A DNA stretch of 11,647 nt from Treponema sp. (GCA_031263435.1 JAISFT010000124.1:1-11647), one strand, 5' to 3'. Positions 1 through 6,194 are shown, counted from the first letter of the stretch. Program-made: numbers and translations. The notes: generated from the letters alone by a model not told the origin.

Positions 1-1
1 G

Positions 2-160
2 GCCTGGCTGCGGACCGGGGAGGGGGAAATGTTTATCTCCTCCCCCTACGAAGCGGAATTCCTTGAGGTTTTCCGGTCCCTTATGCCGGAAACCCAGGAG
101 ACCCTGCTGCAGTTGGGCAGGCGGCTCCTGGAAACCCAGCGGAAACTCACAGGAAAGTAG
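2..160 (+). CDS. C-terminal end of an unrecognised protein (5' truncated by window edge)
   Basis: An open frame enters from the left edge and ends at a TAG at 158-160, giving the last 52 residues of a protein. The tail is amphipathic and helical, rich in Glu, Gln, Leu and Arg (for example ETQETLLQLGRRLLETQRKL), with no Cys or metal-binding motif. Base composition matches the GC-rich genes further right and contrasts with the AT-rich stretch that starts about 130 bases downstream. Such a tail would fit the C-terminus of a helix-turn-helix regulator, but that is a guess from style only and no diagnostic domain is inside the window. Confidence 0.5.
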   Translation, partial: AWLRTGEGEMFISSPYEAEFLEVFRSLMPETQETLLQLGRRLLETQRKLTGK

Positions 161-167
161 GGCGGGG

Positions 168-189
168 AGGTGCCAGGCACTGAATTTGC
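168..189 (+). repeat. Left copy of 22-base direct repeat flanking the AT-rich patch
   Basis: This segment begins AGGTGCC and ends ACTGAATTTGC, and it matches 883-904 at 20 of 22 positions in the same orientation. Its core GTGCCAGGCAC (170-180) is a perfect 11-base palindrome. It starts 8 bases after the upstream stop codon. Confidence 0.6.
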
Positions 190-290
190 CCGGAATGACC
201 TGGCCGACCAGAACACCGGATCCGCCGTATGGCTCTTAAATTGCTGCACAAGCAGCTACCAAGCATATACAGTCCTTATACGTGGTTGGG

Positions 291-434
291 CTATTTTACA
301 ATATCGTTTACTTCATTATTTTCATTGGCAATTTCATTCTGTATTTCAATAATTGGTCTTGATTTTTTGATTTTCTCAACGGCATCAATAGAAAAATTTA
401 CATCATTTTCATTTACTTCATATTCATTGTTCAT
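291..434 (-). CDS. 47-residue acidic small protein overlapping the nucleotidyltransferase
   Basis: On the minus strand an ATG at 434-432 opens a 47-codon frame that ends at TAG (293-291). It overlaps the last 11 bases of the nucleotidyltransferase gene in a different frame, and AAGGGG lies about 10 bases before the ATG, so it looks translationally coupled. The product is rich in Asn, Glu, Ile and Val (starts MNNEYEVNENDVNF, ends NEVNDIVK), predicted helical, with no membrane segment or Cys. The usual partner of an MNT nucleotidyltransferase is a HEPN protein, but no HEPN Rx4-6H motif is visible here, so I do not call it that. It may be an intact small partner, or the remnant of a longer partner cut short near the patch edge. 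Base composition is as AT-rich as its neighbour. Confidence 0.5.
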   Translation of the reverse strand: MNNEYEVNENDVNFSIDAVEKIKKSRPIIEIQNEIANENNEVNDIVK

Positions 435-744
435 ATAATAGTTTCCCCTTTTGACTAATCGTTTTCTCAAAGATATTGTTTTCCCTTCTCGTGTTAAAAG
501 AAGTTTCTCGTCCTAATAATAAATCGATGAAAAATATTTTTTTGTCTCCTAAATCACCGATTATTTTTGCATATAATTCCGAAAAATTATTTGTATTATC
601 CGGTGTTACAACGTAAATATCTATATCGCTTTCTTCTGTTGGATTACCGTAAGCATAGGAGCCAAAAAGATAGATATACTTTGCCGGCACAAATTTAAGG
701 ACGGATTCCTTTATGTTATCTATTTTTTCCGTTAAAATATCCAT
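424..744 (-). CDS. Minimal MNT-type nucleotidyltransferase (pol-beta superfamily)
   Basis: This 106-residue protein is a minimal nucleotidyltransferase of the kind found as the MNT component of HEPN/MNT toxin-antitoxin pairs, in which MNT proteins can AMPylate and neutralise the HEPN toxin. The sequence shows the family signature: FGSYAYG (residues 27-33) followed by SDIDIYVV (39-46) with catalytic Asp40 and Asp42, and a third acidic residue Asp74 in FFIDLLL. The length is normal for the minimal family. There is no Shine-Dalgarno sequence, and a strong promoter ends only 6 bases before the ATG, which suggests a leaderless transcript. It is followed by an overlapping 47-codon ORF instead of a recognisable HEPN gene. 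The gene is markedly AT-rich compared with flanking genes, which suggests horizontal transfer. The fold assignment is firm; the toxin-antitoxin role is inferred. Confidence 0.88.
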   Translation of the reverse strand: MDILTEKIDNIKESVLKFVPAKYIYLFGSYAYGNPTEESDIDIYVVTPDNTNNFSELYAKIIGDLGDKKIFFIDLLLGRETSFNTRRENNIFEKTISQKGKLLYEQ

Positions 745-750
745 ATTTTT

Positions 751-778
751 ATTGTATGTTTCTATTCTTTTTTGTCAA
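751..778 (-). promoter_or_regulatory. Sigma-70-type promoter of the nucleotidyltransferase
   Basis: Read on the minus strand, a perfect -35 TTGACA (778-773) is followed by a 16-base spacer and a -10 TACAAT (756-751), one base from consensus. The expected start of transcription falls at about 744, on the ATG itself. Confidence 0.7.
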
Positions 779-837
779 GTGTATCATTCAGTTTTATTAG
801 ATGTTCCCAATCTTTCCGGCAAGAAAAAGGCAGATTC

Positions 838-1019
838 GGCGATCGGTGATCGCCAAATTACAGGAAATTTGCTCCATTGCAAAGGTGCCTGGTACTGAAT
901 TTGCTGCCCTAGGAAGTGGGCTTTACCTGCGGTAAAGCTACGGGATAGAAGCGGTATCCTTTTTTGCTGTAGGCAAAAAAGATACAAGCGGATAGCCCGG
1001 TCCCCGCCGCAGGCGGGGA
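838..1019. repeat. Hairpin cluster A in the 745-1049 spacer
   Basis: Four inverted repeats lie in this gene-free stretch: 838-854 (GGCGATC, loop GGT), 920-938 (GCTTTACC, loop TGC), 954-985 (8-base stem TTTTTTGC, loop TGTAG, extended by five more pairs around a bulged C) and 1001-1019 (TCCCCGCC, loop GCA). Stem sequences are unrelated while the loops are very short and alike. None is directly followed by a T-run on either strand, so these are not classic intrinsic terminators, although 1001-1019 and 954-985 could end transcription of the minus-strand gene that stops at 1050. The rest of the spacer holds the nucleotidyltransferase promoter and the right direct repeat. Confidence 0.6.
883..904 (+). 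repeat. Right copy of 22-base direct repeat flanking the AT-rich patch
   Basis: This matches 168-189 at 20 of 22 positions. The two differences are in the palindromic core (A to T and C to T), which leaves GTGCCTGGTAC as an imperfect palindrome. The interval between copies (190-882) contains only the nucleotidyltransferase, the 47-codon ORF and their promoter. Confidence 0.6.
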
Positions 1020-1049
1020 TGCGCCCAAAAAATGAAAAGCTTTAAGCGT

Positions 1050-2327
1050 TCATCCTGACAAAGTTGGGGGCGGGCACTGCCTGGGGTGGGCCGGCAGGGT
1101 CAGCCTGAAATAACTGCGGTCTTCATCAAAATCGAAGAGCGGGGGGGCGGAGCCGTTGTCCGCCATTGCCCGGTACAGCTTGGGCAGGCCGGTGGACCTT
1201 CCTTCGGCAAGTTTTAACTCTTTTAGGAATTCCCCGATTCGCCTGTTCCGCGCGGGAAGGGGCGGCATGGGCTTTTCCAGTCTGAGGTGCTCCTCTTGTA
1301 TGCCGGGCAGGGGGCCGGGATAGCTGATTATTTCCATCCGGTCCGGATAGATGTAAACCTTTACCGGCTCCCCTGCCTCGTAACCCCGGTGATATACCGC
1401 GTTGACCAATGCCTCCCGCAGGGCCTGGACAGGATAGGTAACCCAGTCTTTTGCCCTGAATGAGCGATCCTGTTTTTCGGTGTACGATTCCGACAGGCTT
1501 TCAATATAGGTAAGGGCGTATATCAACTGTTCATGAATACCGCCGCGAAAATACTTTTCTTCCACCACGTCCCCGCCGGGGCCGTCCCTGAATTGGACAA
1601 CTTCTATCCTGGCGCAGGGGAACCAGTTTTCGGGATTCGCCGAAAACATTAAAAGGCCGATGTTTTTGGGGACGTCGTGGCCGTTTACCGGAACAGAAAT
1701 TCTCATTTTCCGGTAGAGTTCTTTTACGCTGTTTTCCTGCAGCAATCCGCTGCCAATGTCTTTTAAAAATTCCCTTGTCTTTGACTCCCGCATATCCTCA
1801 AGCTGGGCGTTTTGGGCCCTTCTGTCGTCAAAGGGTACTTTTGCTGTTAATTGCAAAAGTTGTTCCAGCACATGATTTTTTTCCGCGTCAACGGTTTCAG
1901 AACCGATACGCACAAAATATTTTTTTCCGCCCTTGTCCCCATCGGGGGCCTTGTGGGGCCGGATATCGCTTGCGGGAACCCATATTGCCAATATGGTTTT
2001 CCCTTCAACCAATTCCGGCGAAAGAATGGGCATGTACTCCGGCTCAATCCGGTTGCAGTTACCGCGAATCCACCTTTGAATTGCGTCTACCTTTGTTTTA
2101 TCTATGCCCCGCGGCGGCATAAGGGCGGCACCGTCCTTTTCTTCAACGCCGATGATGATATAGCCGCCGTTAAGATTTTGCAGATCGTTGGCAAAACCGC
2201 AGATGGTTTTAAGCGTCTGGGGGGCCGTTGTCTTTTCATCCCAGGCGGCTTTAAATTCCACCCGGGCGGACTCCACGCCGCGAAGGTACAGCAGATCATC
2301 TATGTTGATTGGCAATATTGTGCTCAC
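1050..2327 (-). CDS. Schlafen/AlbA_2-type DNA-binding domain protein with HATPase_c_4 domain
   Basis: This 425-residue protein has the two-part architecture of COG2865-type putative regulators. The N-terminal AlbA_2 (Schlafen-like) domain spans about residues 11-155, with ESARVEFK (19-26) and the NGGYIIIGVEE strand (53-63). A C-terminal GHKL-type ATP-binding domain shows REALVNAVYHRGY (304-316, with the N-box Asn309), MEIISYPGPLPG (331-342) and RSTGLPKLYRAM (377-388). The domain order and length are typical. It starts at a GTG (2327-2325) with a good upstream AGGAAGGA. The orphan antitoxin-like gene ends 39 bases upstream on the same strand, so the two are probably co-transcribed. Family members are annotated as transcriptional regulators, are common in accessory islands, and have no settled substrate. 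The domain call is strong; the role is open. Confidence 0.9.
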   Translation of the reverse strand: MSTILPINIDDLLYLRGVESARVEFKAAWDEKTTAPQTLKTICGFANDLQNLNGGYIIIGVEEKDGAALMPPRGIDKTKVDAIQRWIRGNCNRIEPEYMPILSPELVEGKTILAIWVPASDIRPHKAPDGDKGGKKYFVRIGSETVDAEKNHVLEQLLQLTAKVPFDDRRAQNAQLEDMRESKTREFLKDIGSGLLQENSVKELYRKMRISVPVNGHDVPKNIGLLMFSANPENWFPCARIEVVQFRDGPGGDVVEEKYFRGGIHEQLIYALTYIESLSESYTEKQDRSFRAKDWVTYPVQALREALVNAVYHRGYEAGEPVKVYIYPDRMEIISYPGPLPGIQEEHLRLEKPMPPLPARNRRIGEFLKELKLAEGRSTGLPKLYRAMADNGSAPPLFDFDEDRSYFRLTLPAHPRQCPPPTLSG

Positions 2328-2366
2328 GGTTCCTTCCTCATGTAAAACGCGCCTGACACCATGTTG

Positions 2367-2597
2367 TTATTTCCCTGCCGGTTCTGCGGCCATTTCCCGG
2401 TGTACCAACTCGGCGATAATTTCCGCCGGGGTCTTGTGGGCGGCTTCGGCATGGGCGGCAATTACACGGCTGGTTTCGGGGTCGAGTTTTATCGACATGC
2501 CATACTTACGGGCGAAATAACCCGGTTTACTTAAATCCGGCATAATGGTGTTTTTAGTGTAATAGTCATCCCAATATTCGGCTTCCCGGTCAGTCAT
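2367..2597 (-). CDS. Ribbon-helix-helix antitoxin-like protein (orphan)
   Basis: From the ATG at 2597 this encodes 76 residues. The C-terminal half has the ribbon-helix-helix pattern: a short strand MSIKLDP (34-40), helix ETSRVIAAHAEAAH (41-54), then KTPAEIIAELVHREMA (55-70), a layout seen in CopG/RHH antitoxins. The N-terminal half (REAEYWDDYYTKNT, SKPGYFARK) would be the toxin-binding part. I chose this start because GGAAG sits about 6 bases ahead; the frame is open 21 codons further but those residues look unlike the rest. The ATG overlaps the stop of an upstream frame ending IEGMEEKHD in an ATGACTGA arrangement typical of toxin-antitoxin pairs, yet no toxin is recognisable upstream, only hairpin-rich DNA. 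It is either an orphan whose toxin was lost, or it works with the downstream Schlafen-type gene. Confidence 0.7.
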   Translation of the reverse strand: MTDREAEYWDDYYTKNTIMPDLSKPGYFARKYGMSIKLDPETSRVIAAHAEAAHKTPAEIIAELVHREMAAEPAGK

Positions 2598-2698
2598 GCT
2601 TTTCTTCCATGCCTTCAATTGTACTGCCCCCCATACGGTACGGCAAGCCTGCTTGTCCAAACACTGTTAGGAATTCTTGTTCTCCTTTTCTGGGCGCA

Positions 2699-3011
2699 TC
2701 CGGCCTGCGGCCGGACCGGGCTATCCGCTCCAACAAAAACGCATTGGGGACAGAGGTTGGACTTTGGGGCAAAGCCCCAAACTCCAAAAATAAAAACGTG
2801 TAAACGTTTTTGTTCCGCTTCTATCCCTTGCGCGGCCCCGGGGTGGGGCGGTTACACCCAGGATGCCGCCCCCGTCTTCGCGCGGGACCCTGTCCCGGCA
2901 ATCGCCCATCCGCCGCCGGGGTTTTAGGGGCGGAGCCCCTAGGAGAGGGGGGTGGCGGAAGCCTGCCGCCGCAGGCGGCAAGGCTGAAGCCAGGGGGGAG
3001 ACTTCCCCCCT
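2699..3011. repeat. Hairpin cluster B in the 2598-3042 spacer
   Basis: At least seven short perfect inverted repeats lie in this gene-free stretch: 2699-2715 (TCCGGCC, loop TGC), 2763-2781 (TTTGGGGC, loop AAA), 2792-2811 (AAAAACGT, loop GTAA), 2883-2897 (CGGGAC, loop CCT), 2925-2941 (TAGGGGC, loop GGA), 2964-2980 (TGCCGCC, loop GCA) and 2992-3011 (AGGGGGGA, loop GACT). Stems differ in sequence; loops are 3-4 bases, with TGC/GCA recurring in clusters A and C. Open frames crossing it are low-complexity by-products and I call no gene here. Confidence 0.65.
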
Positions 3012-3042
3012 ATATTGAAAATGGGGAATGAACATGGTCAAT

Positions 3043-3456
3043 TCAGCGTATCCAGAGTACGGAAAGATTTTCCGCCTGTTCTACTGCCCTGATTTCACCG
3101 TCTTTGGTAACGACAGTCGCCGCAAGGATTTTTGCGGTAGCGCAGAGAAAACAATCCGCGAAGGACAAAGAATAACCAGCCTTAAGTCTGGCGGCTTCAC
3201 TATAAATCTCGTCGGTAATGGTGCGAATAATCGTAATGGGAAAATAGGGAACAGGCCGCATGATTTCGTTCGCCGCCGTTATTCCTGCTTCTCTGATATA
3301 GTTGTAATAGACTTCTGTCAGATTGAGGATATTCATTTCAAGAGAGATTTCCCCGTCCTTGGCGCGGTTAAGCAGTTCATTAACCGCTTCATAGCCTTTT
3401 CCTTTTTCTTCGCTCAGATAGGCAATAAGAGCGCAGGCGTCAAGAAGATAGCTCAA
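3043..3456 (-). CDS. PIN-domain toxin (VapC-like ribonuclease)
   Basis: This 137-residue protein is a PIN-domain ribonuclease of the VapC type, expected to cleave RNA with Mg2+ when released from its antitoxin. The acidic site is complete: Asp6 in YLLDACAL, Glu48 in NLTEVYY, Asp101 in SFADCFLCATA and Asp119 in VTKDGEI. Length is typical. The start is a TTG (3456-3454) that overlaps the antitoxin stop as TTGA, so translation is coupled. It is the second gene of a bicistronic unit, antitoxin first, in the canonical order. Downstream is the hairpin cluster. The fold is clear and the toxin role follows from context. Confidence 0.9.
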   Translation of the reverse strand: MSYLLDACALIAYLSEEKGKGYEAVNELLNRAKDGEISLEMNILNLTEVYYNYIREAGITAANEIMRPVPYFPITIIRTITDEIYSEAARLKAGYSLSFADCFLCATAKILAATVVTKDGEIRAVEQAENLSVLWIR

Positions 3457-3791
3457 GCCTTATCCCCCTTTTTTTGGAATATCCGCTGGTATTTTGTTTC
3501 TTCAAGTTCCTTGTCCTCGTGTCTCCATTCAATAGAAAGATCACCGGTCAGACGAGACCCCATTCGTTTGGCGATGCCTCGTCCTGTTTCAAGGGCTTCC
3601 TCGATACTCAGGCCTGGGCCTTTCGCCAGTCCCGGTAAGGGATTTACCCGTTTTCCCGGCATGGGTTCCGGCGTCTCTGTTTCAAAAATCAGCGTGATGG
3701 CGGCTTTCGCCCTTCCGGTGGGGATTTCCGGGGGAACCTCAATCGTCAACCGGTGGTCGGCCGGTATTTCTACGGTTTGTTCTATGGTCAT
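3453..3791 (-). CDS. VapB-like antitoxin of the PIN toxin
   Basis: The 112-residue product from the ATG at 3791 has a beta-rich N-terminus (MTIEQTVEIP, HRLTIEVP, AAITLIFE; residues 1-37), a Pro/Gly-rich linker (41-62) and a charged helical C-terminus (63-112). That is the usual plan of an antitoxin: DNA-binding or dimerisation part first, toxin-wrapping tail last. I chose this start over an upstream in-frame ATG at 3839 because GAGGT lies 6 bases ahead and the extra 16 residues would overlap the promoter. Its stop overlaps the toxin TTG start. No standard RHH, AbrB or Phd motif can be pinned down by eye, so the family is unassigned and the role rests on the pairing with the PIN gene. Confidence 0.78.
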   Translation of the reverse strand: MTIEQTVEIPADHRLTIEVPPEIPTGRAKAAITLIFETETPEPMPGKRVNPLPGLAKGPGLSIEEALETGRGIAKRMGSRLTGDLSIEWRHEDKELEETKYQRIFQKKGDKA

Positions 3792-3810
3792 ATCGCACCT
3801 CGTGTTTTTA

Positions 3811-3839
3811 AGTATGCCGTGCGGGGGGGATTTTGCCAA
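3811..3839 (-). promoter_or_regulatory. Promoter of the VapBC-like operon
   Basis: Minus-strand TTGGCA (3839-3834), a 17-base spacer and CATACT (3816-3811) give a plausible sigma-70-type promoter. It would start transcripts near 3804, just ahead of the GAGGT ribosome-binding site. The spacer holds a C7 run. Confidence 0.5.
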
Positions 3840-3999
3840 TGTTTAGATGGGGCGGCGGATGGCAATCCCCTTTCCCGTTTGTTTACCCGTGTTGACGGCG
3901 GTGTCGGCGTATGCCTGCGGGGATCTCTATATTTCATAGCTTTTCTGTGGTATAACCAGGTCCATTGCGGGTACGATTACAAACTTTAAGGGGGGAGTT

Positions 4000-6090
4000 A
4001 TGGATACATACAAGCTGACACAGCTTATCAAGATTGACGAGGAAAAATGTGTGAATTGCCACGCCTGTATTGCTGCGTGTCCGGTAAAGTACTGCAACAA
4101 CGGGGCGGGTGAGAAGGTGGCTATCAATCACAATCTCTGTATTGGCTGCGGGAACTGTATCCATGCCTGTACCCACAAGGCGCGGTCCATCGTGGATGAC
4201 TCGGAGCTGTTCTTCCGTGACCTGGACAAGAAGGAACGGATTATCGCCGTTGTTGCCCCGGCCGCGGCTTCCAATTTTCCCGGCCGCTATCTTAACCTGA
4301 ACAGTTATCTGAAATCCCGGGGGCTGGAGGCGGTCTTTGATGTTAGCTTTGGCGCGGAGCTTACTGTTTTTTCCTATGTAAAGTATTTGAAAGAAAAGAA
4401 ACCCTCCTTTTGTATTGCCCAGCCCTGTCCGGCTATTGTCAACTACATCGAAATTTACCACCCTGAGCTGATACCCTATCTTGCCCCGGCGGACAGCCCC
4501 ATGCTGCATATTATCAAGATGATACGGGAGTACTACCCCCGCTACCGGAATCACAAGATCGCCGTCATTTCCCCCTGCGTTGCCAAGCGGCGGGAATTTG
4601 ATGAAACGGGCCACGGGGACTACAACGTTACTTTCCTGGCCCTCTACGAATATTTGGAACGGCAGAAGGTGAATCTTACTGCCTTTAAGCCGCAGGATTA
4701 TGACAACCCGCCGGCGGAACGGGCAGTAAGCTTTTCCATGCCCGGGGGTCTGCTTATTACTGCCGAACGGGACAGTCCCGGTATCGGCAGGGTAACCCGG
4801 AAGATCGAGGGGGTCCGCACGATTTATCCCTACCTGGCGGATGTGGCGGCTACGATAAGCTCCGGCGGCGGCAGGAACGGCGAACTGCCTCTGCTGGTGG
4901 ACTGCCTGAACTGCGAAAAGGGCTGTAACGGCGGAACCGGTACCCGGAACAGTGAAACTCCCGCGGACAAACTGGAGGCCCCCATCTGGAAGCGCCGGGC
5001 CGAGATGGAGGCGCGATACGGCGGTTCAGAGTCCGCGGCGAAGAATCAAAAAAAAGTTTTTAAGGTTTTGAACCGCTATTGGAAACCGGGTCTCTATAAC
5101 CGTTCCTACCGGGATCTTTCCGGAAACGATACGGTGAAAATACCAAACGAACAAGAGCTGACGGAGATATACAAGACTCTGCGGAAGTACGGCCCGCAGG
5201 ATATCTACGATTGCAACACCTGCGGCTATGGAACCTGCCGCGGCATGGCGGTGGCGATTTTTAACAGTCTTAACCGGCCGCAGAACTGCCACCATTACAA
5301 TCTTTCCCTTATCGAGGAAGACCGGGGAACCATTGACCGGCTTAACCGGAATCTGGGCGCCCAGGTTGAAAAATCCCTTGATTTTATGAAGGGCATCAAC
5401 AATCTTATCGAAAATCTTAACGATCAGATTGTACGGCAGGCTTCCGCCATTGAAGCGTCTTCCGCGGCCATAGAGGAGATGGTGGCCACTATCAACAACA
5501 CTGCCGGCATGGCCCAGAAGAAGCAGGCCGCCATTCAGGATCTGGTAGACAATGTGGAGCAGGGCCGGGCCTCTATGCGCGAAACCATTGATGCGGTGGG
5601 AAACATCTCCAGGGGCGTCGAGGGAGTCGGCGCTACTATCAAGGTAATCGGCGGTATTGCCGCCAATACCAACCTCTTGTCCATGAACGCCGCCATTGAG
5701 GCGGCCCACGCCGGGGACGCGGGTCTGGGCTTTTCGGTGGTGGCGGGCGAAATCCGCCGCCTTTCCGAAACAACCCGGGAGAATTCCCATAATATTGCCG
5801 CTACCCTGACAAGTATTATCGACGGCATTAAGGTAACTACCGCCCGGTCCACTGCGACCGACAGCCTGATCGGTACTATGGCGGAAGAAATTAACAGCTT
5901 TGCCAATACTATGACGGAACTTATCAACAGCCTGGGAGAATTGTCGATAGGAAGCCGGGAGATTACCACTGCCCTGGTTCAACTGCGGGAACATGCGGAG
6001 GCGATTAAGACGGGGTACCGCGACATGATGGGCAGGACCCGCGATCTGGAGGATTCTATGCAGCGGATTACGGAAATACAGGCGACTTGA
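4000..6090 (+). CDS. [FeFe]-hydrogenase-like sensor fused to a methyl-accepting chemotaxis domain
   Basis: This 696-residue soluble protein joins a hydrogenase-type sensor to a chemotaxis output. In order it has two [4Fe-4S] ferredoxin motifs (Cys17/20/23/27 and Cys47/50/53/57), an H-cluster domain (about 80-315), an additional Fe-S motif (Cys405/408/413/430 in CNTCGYGTC...NC) and an MCP signalling domain (about 450-690). The MCP tip is GGIAANTNLLSMNAAIEAAHAG (split as residues 551-572). H-cluster ligand candidates are Cys143 (AQPCPAI), Cys193 (ISPCVAKR), Cys305 and Cys309 (NCEKGC). The cysteine that precedes the first ligand in catalytic enzymes and relays protons is Pro142 here, as in putative sensory groups. 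No signal peptide, transmembrane helix or C-terminal CheR-docking pentapeptide is visible. The start has GGGGGAG 2 bases ahead. Likely role: cytoplasmic H2 or redox chemoreceptor acting through CheW/CheA. Hydrogenase maturases are not in the window. Confidence 0.93.
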   Translation: MDTYKLTQLIKIDEEKCVNCHACIAACPVKYCNNGAGEKVAINHNLCIGCGNCIHACTHKARSIVDDSELFFRDLDKKERIIAVVAPAAASNFPGRYLNLNSYLKSRGLEAVFDVSFGAELTVFSYVKYLKEKKPSFCIAQPCPAIVNYIEIYHPELIPYLAPADSPMLHIIKMIREYYPRYRNHKIAVISPCVAKRREFDETGHGDYNVTFLALYEYLERQKVNLTAFKPQDYDNPPAERAVSFSMPGGLLITAERDSPGIGRVTRKIEGVRTIYPYLADVAATISSGGGRNGELPLLVDCLNCEKGCNGGTGTRNSETPADKLEAPIWKRRAEMEARYGGSESAAKNQKKVFKVLNRYWKPGLYNRSYRDLSGNDTVKIPNEQELTEIYKTLRKYGPQDIYDCNTCGYGTCRGMAVAIFNSLNRPQNCHHYNLSLIEEDRGTIDRLNRNLGAQVEKSLDFMKGINNLIENLNDQIVRQASAIEASSAAIEEMVATINNTAGMAQKKQAAIQDLVDNVEQGRASMRETIDAVGNISRGVEGVGATIKVIGGIAANTNLLSMNAAIEAAHAGDAGLGFSVVAGEIRRLSETTRENSHNIAATLTSIIDGIKVTTARSTATDSLIGTMAEEINSFANTMTELINSLGELSIGSREITTALVQLREHAEAIKTGYRDMMGRTRDLEDSMQRITEIQAT

Positions 6091-6123
6091 TCCGGGTTCA
6101 AACAAGTGGGGGTAGCGGAATAA

Positions 6124-6194
6124 CAAACACTTGCGTGTTTGGGTCAAGGACCTGCGGCCCTTGGCCTCCGCAGTTTTGCCAAAGGCAAAACTGC
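6124..6194. repeat. Hairpin cluster C downstream of the hydrogenase-chemoreceptor gene
   Basis: Three adjacent inverted repeats are visible: 6124-6141 (CAAACAC, loop TTGC), one around 6144-6162 (CAAGG and CCTTG arms with inner CC/GG and loop TGC, one mismatch) and 6170-6194 (an 11-base perfect stem GCAGTTTTGCC, loop AAA). No T-run follows the last stem, so it is not a textbook terminator, though the strong stem may still protect or end the upstream transcript. Confidence 0.6.

Noticed and set aside
954..985. Intrinsic terminator for the Schlafen-type gene
   Set aside because: The T-run is part of the stem on both strands and does not follow a GC-rich stem, so it does not fit the standard model.
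1775..2345. Plus-strand open frames of 115 and 164 codons
   Set aside because: They are antisense shadows of the Schlafen-type gene and have no domain signature or ribosome-binding site.
838..3011. CRISPR array
   Set aside because: The hairpin stems are not copies of one repeat and there is no regular spacer length or cas gene.
2721..3041. Minus-strand 106-codon frame across hairpin cluster B
   Set aside because: Its composition is dictated by the hairpins and it is Pro/Arg-rich low complexity, with no ribosome-binding site or domain.
3934..4614. Minus-strand open frame of 226 codons
   Set aside because: It is antisense to the ferredoxin and H-cluster coding region, with no recognisable motif.
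6094..6103. GGGTTCAAAC resembling a tRNA T-loop
   Set aside because: No acceptor stem, anticodon arm or D-arm can be built around it.
5026..6147. Minus-strand open frame of 373 codons
   Set aside because: It is a shadow of the MCP part of the hydrogenase-chemoreceptor gene; the sense frame has clear conserved motifs.
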